Origin: Bolinopsis microptera
Taxonomy: Eukaryota > Ctenophora > Tentaculata > Lobata > Bolinopsidae
DNA length: 64,000 bases
NCBI RefSeq assembly: GCF_026151205.1
Contig: NC_087084.1
Span: 2,451,345-2,515,344, forward strand
Direction of reading: 5' to 3'
Shown here: one piece after another, positions 47,961 to 58,439 of the stretch
Numbering within the stretch: position 1 is the stretch's first letter
How the letters are laid out: each line of letters opens with the position of its first letter
Notes under the pieces: generated by a model
Database searches by the model: none
Told to the model about the DNA's origin: nothing
The model's input: the letters and a program-made list of their open reading frames with translations, nothing else
Translations under genes and position numbers: made by a program

Positions 47961-49369
47961 AAATCAAATAGTAAGGGGAAAAGTGGTCGATTTAAGGGTT
48001 CCGTTGGATTTAAATGTTCACAAGGATTTAGCAACGGAATATGGTAGTTGGAACCCCTACGAACATAATTAGACTTGTCACCAATTTTGTATCTCGACAG
48101 AAACACCACTTTTTACCACTTTTTACCACCTTTGTACCACCTTTCTGGTTTGCCAAATATCTTTAGTTGTGAACGTCGTAGAAGGCTGAAAATTGACCAA
48201 GAATGTTTATCTTATCAAGGAGTAAAACTTTTGTAAGAAAAATTTTTACATTGGACAATCAGCTAATTGGATAATTACCAATTAGTTAATTACCAAAAAA
48301 AGTGAAAAATTTTTATTGGCTCAAAATGATTAAAATCGTTTGAAACACGGAGAAATGTAGTTTTTAGAAAAACTTCAAAATTTTTTCAGTTAAAAATTTT
48401 TTTCGAGACTTCAAAAATTTCGAAAATTTGAAGAAAAAAAAAATGTCCGCCAAAAGTAATCGAATTGCATGAAACGTGGATAAAAATGCTTTGCAGAAAA
48501 ACTTCGAACATTTTTAGATTGGGGAATACTAAAATCATCAATATTTGAAGTTGGAGTTCAGTAAATCTCGGCATATTTTAGTAATTAGGAATAGCTTAGC
48601 GGAAAGGGCTGAACCTGAAAAAGGTTAACCACACAATATTAGAGTTTCATAACTAATTACAATACAGCTTTACCAAATTCCACATAAAGAAACAGCACAA
48701 AAGGACCGTTTAAGATCGAACCGATTTTACCTGCTGTATACTATCATTTTATTGATTTCAATGATCAAAACCTCTCTGTACCGTCAATCTTGCCAATATA
48801 TACCGGGTATCTGAATGTACCGGACCTCTTCTTTGCCTCTATAATAATTAGACCCAGTTGTGCAAGAAATGCGATTTCTCACAGGGGCTTCTTTTAACTG
48901 TGCACTTTTTGTCACTCTCGCAAGAGGCCCGGTATTATAGGGGGGTATAATAGGAAGTGTAAATATACCTTCCATCATCCACTGTGGCTTTTTTGTGTTG
49001 TGAATGCACATGCCGCTTCGTTTGCTATGCAAGATACCTCGAATAACCCCCATATGTCATTGCCAGGGTCGGGATAGAGCTGGAGATAGCATTGAGAGGT
49101 TGCTAGAAATAGCTAGACTTAGAATAAACTGGTGGTAGCTGGGTGGTGCTAGCATGGAGGTAGCAGAACGTAGCTACACGGGGTTTCATTGGAGTTGGTT
49201 ATTTTAATGGCCAAAGAGTGCCGGAACTAAAGTTACTTAAGATTGCAGTTTAGGGGCAGTGCAAACCACGGTGGAGTCAGGGACACAGAGCTACAGTGTA
49301 ACAGTGCAGGAGCACTGCAAAATAACAGTGCAAGTAATACAGTCTGCAACAGTAAAACGCCGAAGAAGG

Positions 49370-49570
49370 AGATAAGATTGTGGCTGCAAAGGAGGAGAGG
49401 AGCAGGAACCTGATTGTGTTCCGGTTGAAAGAAGAGGAGGAAGAAGAGTTTCCTGCTCTGGTAACCGAATTTTTGGAAGAGGTGGGGTGAGAACTTACTT
49501 CCAAGCGACACGGTGGGCTGGAACCAATCAGGTACAGCTATCCGACCTATCAAGATCACCGTCCTGAGCT
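49370..49570 (+). pseudogene. Fragment of a non-LTR retrotransposon ORF1-like protein, frameshifted
   Basis: The plus strand reads 'EERSRNLIVFRLKEEEEEEF' then a stop, and after a one-base frame change 'ENLLPSDTVGWNQSGTAIRP' followed by 'IKITV'. The 'RSRNLIVF.L.E' start and the 'RPIKITV' end match the pattern of LINE ORF1 RNA-binding domains. It sits in the spacer of the large inverted repeat and is clearly broken. Confidence 0.55.
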
Positions 49571-49577
49571 TTGTACC

Positions 49578-49971
49578 GCGACAATTGACCCCCTTACAAT
49601 TGACCCCCCGACAATTGACCCCCTATGTAATTACACTGGCGTCAATTGTCGCAAAATCTAGGGCTTAGTACGACAATTGACCCCCCATGTAATTACACTG
49701 GAGTCGATTGATCGGGTTAGGGTCAGGGTCCTGGGTCACGGTTAGGGTTAGGGTTAGGGTTAGGGTTAGGTTTAAGGTTAGGGTTAGGGTTAGGGTTAGG
49801 GTTAGGGTTAGGGTTAGGGTTAGGGTCCTGGGTCAGGGTCAGGGTCAGGGTCAGGGTCAGGGTCAGGGTCAGGGTCAGGTCAGGGTCAGGGTCAGGATTA
49901 ATTGTATTAAATTATATTGTCGGGGGTCAATTGTCGGAGGTCAATTGTCGGGGGTCAATTGTCGGGGGGTC
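49578..49971. mobile_element. Short inverted-repeat element with telomere-like core
   Basis: The left end has three or four copies of gcgacaattgacccc-type sequence, and the right end their inverse, ggggtcaattgtcg, also in tandem. The core is (TTAGGG)n at about 49739-49826, then (GGGTCA)n to about 49895. It is nested in the spacer of the 3.2-kb inverted repeat. Confidence 0.8.
49739..49826 (+). repeat. Interstitial TTAGGG telomere-type repeat
   Basis: About 14 units of ttaggg with one 'tttaagg' variant. It grades into ggtcag units, which suggests replication slippage within the element rather than a fused chromosome end. Confidence 0.9.
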
Positions 49972-51179
49972 AATTGTCGCCCACCCCTAAGCTTAACAGC
50001 CTTTCATCATAATCTGATAGCTAGACTTTATTCTAAGTCTAGTTATTTCTAGCAACCTCTCAATGCTATCTCCAGCTCTATCCCGACCCTGGCAATGACA
50101 TATGGGGGTTATTCGAGGTATCTTGCATAGCAAACGAAGCGGCATGTGCATTCACAACACAAAAAAGCCACAGTGGATGATGGAAGGTATATTTACAATT
50201 CCTTATCCTATTATACCCCCCTATAATACCGGGCCTCTTGCGAGAGTGACAAAAAGTGCACAGTTAAAAGAAGCCCCTGTGAGAAATCGCATTTCTTGCA
50301 CAACTGAGTCTAATTATTATAGAGGCAAAGAAGAGGTCCGGTACATTCAGATACCCGGTATATATTGGCAAGATTGACGGTACAGAGAGGTTTTGATCAT
50401 TGAAATCAATAAAATGATAGTATACAGCAGGTAAAATCGGTTCGATCTTAAACGGTCCTTTTGTGCTGTTTCTTTATGTGGAATTTGGTAAAGCTGTATT
50501 GTAATTAGTTATGAAACTCTAATATTGTGTGGTTAACCTTTTTCAGGTTCAGCCCTTTCCGCTAAGCTATTCCTAATTACTAAAATATGCCGAGATTTAC
50601 TGAACTCCAACTTCAAATATTGATGATTTTAGTATTCCCCAATCTAAAAATGTTCGAAGTTTTTCTGCAAAGCATTTTTATCCACGTTTCAAGCAATTCG
50701 ATTACTTTTGGCGGAAATTTTTTTTTTTTCAAATTTTCGAAATTTTTTCGTCTCGAAAAAAATTTTTAAGTGAAAAAATTTTGAAGTTTTTCTAAAAACT
50801 ACATTTCTCCGTGTTTCAAACGATTTTAATCATTTTGAGCCAATAAAAATTTTTCACTTTTTTTGGTAATTAACTAATTGGTAATTATCCAATTAGCTGA
50901 TTGTCCAATGTAAAAATTTTTCTTACAAAAGTTTTACTCCTTGATAAGATAAACATTCTAGGTCAATTTTCAGCCTTCTACGACGTTCACAACTAAAGAT
51001 ATTTGGCAAACCATAAAGGTGGTACAAAGGTGGTAAAAAGTGGTAAAAAGTGGTGTTTCTGTCGAGATACAAAATTGGTGACAAGTCTAATTATGTTCGT
51101 AGGGGTTCCAACTACCATATTCCGTTGCTAAATCCTTGTGAACATTTAAATCCAACGGAATGCCACTTTTCCCCTTACT

Positions 51180-52260
51180 AAAATGCAGAGAAAGAAAAAA
51201 TTTAAAAACGGCATTTATCGCGGAAATATAGGGAAAAAGCTGCAATGAAAGCTAGCTTAGTTGCATCCTATAGGAATAGGCCTCAATGAGTTGGGGGGTT
51301 GAATATTCTATGGTATGCAGTTTTTGTGGGCCTGCCATCCAGCGACACATGAATTTATGTTTACGGTGTCTCAGTGCATTTTACGCTGTCCCATTTTGCA
51401 CTAATGTCTTATACGATCCATTTTAACAAAAATCGACATAATTTTTAGAATTTACGTATCCGTACCATATACTCATACAAAATTAAAAATGCTTTTTTTG
51501 ATGTACTGATATATTTAAAAAACCAATTTTTGTCGAAACGGCAAGGATAAATATAAAATTCTGGGCATAAAAATTTGTAAAAGTTGGAAATTAGTACGTG
51601 TTTTAACTTTTATAGCTTCAAACTCCTTGTGGTCCAGTTTTTATGACTTTTAAACGACTATTTTATGATAGATGTTAGTTGTTATGTCAATACAATTACA
51701 ACCACTAACAACTTACCATCTAGCCAGTACCAGTGTAACTACAACCACTTAATAGCTAGCCAGTCCACCGTCATCCTCAACACCGGACCACGACCGGTCA
51801 ACTGTTACAATTTTAACTTTTAGAGCAAAGCAAGCAAAATACTCTAAGCAGTTTAAATCAAATATGAATGAAGGATATATTTGTGGTTTACAATGGTCAA
51901 CGGACAGAACTGCACTTTCGTAATTCGTGGGCGGGTGTGGTCAGTTGTATTACTGAACTTGTGCCAGCTCTCAACAATTCGACCACATCTTGTCGATACG
52001 AATATCAAGTTTACTGTCTGCTTTCAAATTAAATTCCGTCTGTCACCAATGTGTACAGAATAGAGCTTAAAATTATACTGCTTATTCGCCAAGATATAAT
52101 AGACATTATAAATACCCAATAGAGACTATAGTAGTAAAATAAACCAATGGATTTATTTAAGAACCAAGCCGTGCAAATCAATATCTTTCTTCCCAGCATT
52201 CCGTCCCCAGTCAAATTTTCCACTTCCCCCAAACTTCCCCGTTGAGACGAGAGGCCGGTC
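51180..52260. other. Intergenic, no supported gene
   Basis: AT-rich. A short direct repeat, 'acaaccact..agctagccagt'-like, is seen at 51700-51770. No gene signal. Confidence 0.5.
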
Positions 52261-52269
52261 GGCAAGATA

Positions 52270-52503
52270 AAGATACGAAGGACCAAGGGGATGGAAACTC
52301 CCTGAGTGTGCCTCCCGCGGTACCAGGGACAACACTCCCGCACCCTCAGATATACCCAGCCACACCTCGACACCAGAGTCCAGTTTAGCGGAATTCGGCA
52401 TCACTCTTCGCCGATCATTGGAAGATTGGACCCGTCTGATCCAGCAAGATCACGACTCAGTCGGCAAACACTGGACTCAAAGCGTACCAAAGTCAGGATA
52501 GTC
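52270..52503 (+). CDS. Possible 3'-terminal exon, GC-richer, strand uncertain
   Basis: A plus frame is open from after a TAA near 52277 to a stop at 52500. It codes a Ser/Thr/Pro-rich stretch followed by 'SLAEFGITLRRSLEDWTRLI', which looks helical and protein-like. The minus strand is also open over 52404-52153 with a Gly-rich frame. GC content is above that of the neighbours. No family recognised; only one strand can be real. Confidence 0.3.
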
Positions 52504-52539
52504 TGCGCCCTAATTCGTTTAGCCAGGGATTTTTAATGG

Positions 52540-53680
52540 GGCGCGTGTGGTAAATACGAATGAACGGCAGTTAGTTTCAAGTTCCTGTACAGGCGGAAAA
52601 CGGCCCTTATCTTAACAATTAGCTGACAGGGGGTGAGATGTAACAATTGGAGACGGTCAGTTGACGGTTACAAATTAACCAGGTAAGTGAGAACTGGGCC
52701 CGGTATTGTTCGAACGATCGAGGGAGTGAGGGACGGAATATAAGGCAACCACCGTGACTAATTGAAGAAAGTCCATTATACTCACGCCTTAGTGTGTAAA
52801 TATCACATATTGGCTGCGAATTGTCAGGGTGAGGGAGATTACAAACTTGGTAATTTGTGTGCAAGGTTGGTTCTGCAATCATTCGTGAAAATGTAAAAGA
52901 TCGGGATTAAAATCATTCGGTTGTAACAAAAGACCGGGAACTAATGTCAAGGTATTATATTTAATGCATTATCCCATTGTTTTGTTGGGACATTTTTTAT
53001 TAAATCCTTTTCCATTGTGTTATAGCTATAATACTAATAGAGCGAACTTCATGAAACAGATCGTCCTGGCTTAGTTGCATTGGAACTGATCGAATTAAAC
53101 TTTCTTTGTCTCTGGTATAGAAAATTATTACGTGACTAATTATTTAGACAAATTTTTAGTTTTACATATTATAACAAAACCTTTTATTCGAAAATAATTT
53201 CTATTAATTCGAAAAAGAGAAAACTTTAATTAGATCAGAGACTCGCCCCGCAACTATATTCATTGATAACAAAGCTAAGTCTGAAAGATTTCTCCACCAG
53301 TGTCAGACTGAAAAGTTCATTAGAGAAAGCTACAGACAGAACAACGTTGGGAATTCTCTTCCCCCGGTCCAAAACATTAATCTTAATTTACCCTCCCGAA
53401 ATACAAAGGTTCCCAAAATAGTTCAAATCGTCATGAAAGATGATGCGATGCACAAAAGGTATCAATCTATCGATTTGATCATTTGCCGATAATAGCGGCA
53501 CGACGGTCGGGGCTGAAAATAGAACTGATGATGAAGAGATGCTTCAGATATAGAAGTTTCCGTCTAGCTAGCAATAAGCAGGCCGGATGAAAGCACAACG
53601 AACAGAGCAGCAACGGATATGCAGCCGCAGGCGGCACGCAAAACCACACTTCCTGACCGCCGCGTCTTGCAAGACATTAG
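52540..53680. other. Intergenic, no supported gene
   Basis: Nothing beyond short random frames was seen. Confidence 0.5.
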
Positions 53681-53682
53681 AT

Positions 53683-53740
53683 ATCACGTGACCCGACCCC
53701 AGGACGGCCGGACCACGTGATCAACCCTCAAACCACGTGA
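53683..53740. promoter_or_regulatory. Cluster of three CACGTG E-boxes
   Basis: 'atcacgtgacccgacccc', 'accacgtgatcaaccct' and 'accacgtgacccagcg' fall within 60 bp, in a GC-rich local setting. Confidence 0.55.
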
Positions 53741-54160
53741 CCCAGCGACCGGTCAATTGAAACCCAGATCCCAAGCTAGCTAAATCTAGCTGTACAGAGT
53801 ATCATAATGACTACAAAGTTCAACACAAAAACATGGTTCGGGGTTTTGCACGGTTGCAATATTATAAAGCTGACTGACGGCTTTAATTTTAAATTCCTGG
53901 ACATCGGTAGAGGTAGCAGATAGGTGCCATCAGCCCGTGTTGGTGAGGTGGCATGAGTCTGGGCTCCGGTTGTCGAGACCCATGTTGTCTGCACCTTTGA
54001 TTAACCTGCTGAGCCGCCCACCTCGCTCCGGGCTCCGGTTACCTGCTGATCTAATCACACTGCGATAGTTTGCTGCCTGAATAGGGGCAGATACCCGGTA
54101 CTTTCTACTCTCTTATGACATCAGCTGTTGGGACTGTCACCCTATATGTGGCATGGTGGG

Positions 54161-54250
54161 ATATGACGTCACGGGGGGATATGACGTCATGATCTGCGGG
54201 GATATGAGAACATGTCGGTATAACGACACAGTAAGAGAGATATGACGTCA
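54161..54250. promoter_or_regulatory. Cluster of three palindromic CRE sites (TGACGTCA)
   Basis: Full CREs at 54164-54171, 54182-54189 and 54243-54250, each preceded by 'gatatg/gata', so a 'gatatgacgtca' unit is repeated. More TGACGTCA sites lie at about 45828, 56118 and 58926. Confidence 0.6.
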
Positions 54251-54464
54251 GCTAGCATTAGATAAGGCACCTAAAGAAGCACAGTGACTGTGGAGTGGCC
54301 TAACTTCAAAAATGGTATTCGAATTAGTGCTGCTGAAATATTTACAAGAACTTGCTATAATATCTGCACTGCAACGCAAGTTCCGGTACGAATCAGGAAA
54401 TAGACCTTAGTAACACTTATAAACACTAAACAGCTTGTCTACCGCACGATTAGTCGATTATCAA

Positions 54465-54581
54465 ATGAAGTTTTGTCTTGTTGAAGGAGGGAGGCGTGAT
54501 CATGGCGTGATCTCCGTCACTCTAGCGGATGTGGAGATCATCATCGGCTACACCATGCGGCAGGAGAGAGTCCGTCCCTAG
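54465..54581 (+). CDS. Small ORF (38 codons), doubtful
   Basis: ATG at 54465 opens a frame ending 'GYTMRQERVRP' and a TAG at 54579. It is GC-richer than its surroundings. It could be a real micropeptide or exon end; there is no family match from memory. Confidence 0.2.
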   Translation: MKFCLVEGGRRDHGVISVTLADVEIIIGYTMRQERVRP

Positions 54582-55526
54582 GACCTATCCATTTGTTCCC
54601 TTTCATTTCATTAATAGATATAATATTAGATAAAGTTTCTCAACCATGAATAAAGTGCAGTCATCAGTACTCCCCCTCCATTATAAAGTTATAACGCTCC
54701 CAACATTAATTTCAGATAGTCAAAAATTCTAGAATACCCCAGGGAACATTCCAATAATATCACGATATGGAATTTCAGAGCATCACGTTTGAACTTTGAA
54801 ACAAGATAGATGCGTCACCTGCAGCTGCATCCCCCCGCATACCGGAGCTGTAGAATGATAATCCCATAGAAAAAGGTGGTCTATGTTAAATGCCACGTAT
54901 GCTCCTTATCCGGTTCATAACAACCACACTCGGTCAGACACCCCCACGATATTGCACTCTTCATAACTCCAGAGGAATTCCTGGAATTATCTAGTTTCTC
55001 CTCTGTTTTAGCCGCTCAGCGCTATTCCAAACAACTCGAGGGAAACCGGGTACTTCGTAGTTATTCCGAGGTGTAATAGCTGATATTGTCTCCGATTATG
55101 GACCCTTCAAGGATCAATAATACCAAACAATATGACCAATCATAATGGTCGGTGCCTGGTCATGTGACAAACTATAGACCAATCAGGCTGCACCAAATCA
55201 GCAGATCTGCAATAGTCGGTCACACCCTCCTCACGAAGTAACATCCCGGATTGTGGACATGACCACAGGTTAAAATTATCTGAAACAAGTTATAGTTAAA
55301 AACTAAAATTGGGCATGATTAGTTCACCAGACTGGCTGTACGGGTCGGGGCTTTTTCTTTTTAGAGATTAAACGAGGCCGAAAAACCACTTAACCACGAG
55401 TCTAAATTAAGGTATTATAGAAGTAAAATCTAGAAATATAAAGCAATTCATTGTTTCATCATCAACACTAGCCAAATTGTTAACGTTATTACCAGGTTAG
55501 AATAAAACCAAAAGTGGACTTCCTAC

Positions 55527-58304
55527 CTCACGATCAGGATCTGGTAGAGGTAACCCAGACAGGTCTCTCAGTCCTGGTTCTTCTGTCACCTCATCACCAG
55601 GGTTACACAACAGGGTTACAGTCTTATCACCAGGTTTACACGGAGGAGGAGGGCTAGTTCTCCTTTTACCTCCAACATTTTTTCTCTCTGCCGGCTCATC
55701 AACTGAAAAAATAAATCGTAAGACTTGGAATTTTAACAATGACGGAAGCTGAGTAGAGGTTAAGCTTGCAAACTGATACTGCCATAATTCCACCAAATCG
55801 TGCATATTAATACCATGTCCTATAAATGTCCTTATCGATTGTGGGAACACCTAGCCCTGATGTATAAAATAGGTCGAATTCTTTAACGCTACTTTAAGAT
55901 TGAATTAAGTGAAAACTTATTTCTGTGGCCACGTTCGCACGTTGTGGACAGATAGTGATAATTGTTTCAGTGATCAGCTTAGGTTTAAAATAAATCTATT
56001 AACAGTAACAGTACCTGGGTTAGATTCGACCGGAACGGAACCATATAAAGTACTAATACTGAACCCTCCAACATCCCCACCCCACCTTACCGCTGATGAC
56101 CTTATTAGCGGATTTGATGACGTCATAGGGTCACAGTTAGCGAGTTCAGGATGAGCTCTTATCTTTGTATCTTTGGGTTGTTCCCCTGGAACAGGTGCAA
56201 TGCATTCCTGACAGTGCAGGTGTCCACGTGTGACCAGCCTTTTGGTATTACTGTCTCCAGGGCAAGTCACGTGACCTTGCACATTGTCACGTGATCTTGT
56301 CACGTGACCTTGCACATTGTCACATTCCTCAGGAGTAGGATCAGTATGATTGAAGCAAGAGCAGTTAGGACAGTGATTCAGTCTATTATTATCTAACTGA
56401 GGAGGGATGATAGTTCCGGCGTTATTTTCAACACAGCTGGGAAGATGGTCCAGTTCCATGGTACTGGGTTCCTCTTCATCTAGGATGTCTCCAAATGGAT
56501 ATGGTGTTTGTCCATCTAAAGACGGCGAGGTGGACGATGCCAACAAAGGCAGTCCCAAGTTTCCAAACAGTTGTTCACTTATCTTGTTTGGGAACATGTT
56601 TCCCGGGGTATTTGGGAACATGTTTCCCGGGGTATTTGGGAACATTTTTCCCGGGATATTTGGCTTACCATGTTTCTTAGATAACCTTTTTTTATGTTCT
56701 GTAACCTTATCCCTAGGTGTAATGGATGTTGCAGAGAGGAGCTTATCCTTGAACCTTACACACACAGTGGAACCGTCCTCTCCAGGGAAAATATCACAAC
56801 CTCGAACTCTTACAGTTGTCCCAAACTCAGGTACGAACACGTCATACAACTCACTAGGATCTACGGGAACTCCTAGACAGTTCACCGGAGGTTTTGTAAT
56901 AGTGGACCCTACAAAAACTTTGTCCTCAGTTAGAACCAGGATGGTGTTAGGATTTCCTGGATCGACATCATTTGGATTTGACCTTAGATCTAATCCGGTC
57001 ACTGATAGGTCAGTCCCCAAATCAGGAATGTGAACCAAGTATTGGTTGTTTGGTAGAATCTCTACTCCCAGATAAAGTGTAGGGGGTGGATCCCTAAGGG
57101 CCTTGTAGATAGAAGCACAATTGTAGCAACCCCCACTGATAAGATCTGAATGGCAAGTGTGACATTTTATTTCTTTAGGAGCCGGGCAAACATTGTTGTT
57201 GACTGGAGAGTGATGGGGAGTTGTGGTTTGTTCCGGTCCTGTTGGAGGTAGATTACGGTTTGGGTGGTCTGCAGGTGGATTTATCAGGTGGAGTAGATCT
57301 TCAGTGTTTTTGTTGGGAGAAGAAACTATCTTACAGCCAGGAAATACAGCACTATCTGTCGAACATTTAACGCAGTCTACAGTAATTGTAGGATTGACTC
57401 CTTCTACCTTCAGCGGTTCTTTCTTACAGCTATCCTCTGTTACTGGTCTAAGTTTAGTCCCTTGATGCTGATTCCCCTCAATAAGAATAATAAAAGTTGA
57501 GGGATTGCTAGGATCTGTTTTTTCATCTGGCATCAGATATTTTCCTTTAACAGTTATCTCCGATAACAAATCTGGTACATATACATAATAAGAGTTTTCA
57601 GGATAAATTGAATGTCCTAAAATAGATAAAACTGTATCTTGAAGCTCTTGCGGAGGACGTATATTTAGCTGACAGTCAAGAGTCTCATTAGAGATCGAGG
57701 TTATTTCCCTAATTTTACCACCGGGAACATTAGCACCGGGAACATTAGCACCGGGAACATTAGCACCGGGAACATTAGCACCGGGAACATTAGCACCGGG
57801 AACATTAGCACCGGGAACATTAGCACCGGGAACATTAGCACCGGGAACATTAGCACCGGGAACATTAGCACCGGGAACATTAGCACCGGGAACATTAGCA
57901 CCGGGAACATTAGCACCGGGAACATTAGCACCGGGAACATTAGCACCGGGAACATTAGCATCATTATTTCCTGGATGAACTTTACATTGGGGACACCACC
58001 TTCTTCTAAATTGTTGTTTCTTCCGCCTACTAGGTCTCTTACCGAAGCCATTGCACGCGGAACAATCACTAAAATTATCGTCCTCGATGTCGGAGCGAGG
58101 GATGGAGTCCGGGCTTAAACAGGGCTCTGTTATAGAAAACTCTGCTTCTGGACTCCCTGGGAGTATACACGAGTAAATGAATATTATTTTTCTTTGGTAG
58201 CTTTGAGTTTGTTGCATTATTGTTAATTGTTTATTTCCCATGCAAACCAAAATCGTATACAAAAATAAAATTAACAATTTGAAATTAAAAATACGATTCA
58301 TCAT
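55527..58304 (-). CDS. Unrecognised large protein: three internal repeats, CxxC pairs, 16x pentapeptide
   Basis: The exon 58304-56015 (763 codons) joins in phase 1 to 55702-55527; the gene continues beyond. The start is uncertain. ATG 58304 gives a hydrophobic leader ('LLILFLYTILVCMG'), but an acceptor-like tatactcccag near 58160 could instead begin an internal exon. Order: CxxC pairs ('CSACNGFG', 'CPQCKVHPG'), sixteen identical NVPGA units, then repeat domains 'YYVYVPDLLSEITVKG', 'YLVHIPDLGTDLSVTG' and 'YDVFVPEFGTTVRVRG', each followed by a D/P/N-rich turn and a strand such as 'TFIILIE' or 'TILVLTE'. More CxxC pairs lie between them (CVKC, CHTC, CYNC) and later (CPNC, CQEC). An MFPNTPGN motif is triplicated. 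The next exon repeats 'C(K/N)PGD'. The repeated 50-60-residue unit looks beta-rich. No known family was identified. Confidence 0.75.
56591..56662 (-). repeat. 24-bp coding tandem repeat, three copies
   Basis: Units of gggaacatgtttcccggggt plus 'attt', coding the MFPNTPGN-type octapeptide in the same unrecognised protein; the last copy is slightly diverged. Confidence 0.9.
57721..57960 (-). repeat. Perfect 15-bp coding minisatellite, 16 copies
   Basis: Sixteen identical units of ccgggaacattagca (plus strand), coding NVPGA in tandem on the minus strand. No substitutions, so expansion or homogenisation is recent. Confidence 0.97.
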
Positions 58305-58342
58305 ACTTATAATAAGTATAATATACTAGTCTATATATATAT

Positions 58343-58429
58343 TGTAGGTTTATAACCTACCAGGACGCGCGCCGAGTTGGACTCGTCGACGGTCCAATAT
58401 ATGGAACAGATATTTTACGAGTATCACCC
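58343..58429 (+). mobile_element. Structured retroposon-like element, copy B
   Basis: Nearly identical to 10601-10689, with one base changed in the first loop (tat for tac) and one G inserted in the second stem. AT repeats flank it, so a target duplication cannot be read. It lies 39 bp upstream of the 58304 start codon. Confidence 0.7.
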
Positions 58430-58439
58430 TTTACGTAAT

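Larger units (their letters stand above)
47971..51178. mobile_element. 3.2-kb inverted-repeat element with about 1.15-kb arms
   Basis: The left arm 47971-49128 and right arm 50027-51178 are reverse complements with few differences, from 'gtaaggggaaaagtgg' at the outer end to 'agacttagaataaa' at the inner end. The spacer of about 0.9 kb holds other repeats (separate entries). Each arm carries an open frame of about 90 codons (49053-48784 minus, 50102-50377 plus) starting MGVIRGILHSKRSGM; the two differ at only a few residues. The family is not recognised. Differences between arms include a 14-bp insertion in the outer left arm. No clear target duplication was found. Confidence 0.9.

Noticed and set aside
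49739-49826. True telomere or chromosome-fusion site
   Set aside because: The tract is short, in one orientation, grades into a different repeat and is enclosed by element ends.
49708-50052. Frame coding VRVRVR and GQGQGQ repeats
   Set aside because: Translation of telomere-like TTAGGG/GGGTCA repeats.
57701-58069. Frame coding LMFPV repeats on the minus strand
   Set aside because: Out-of-frame reading of the NVPGA coding repeat; the NVPGA frame is the one that continues into cysteine-rich and repeat domains.
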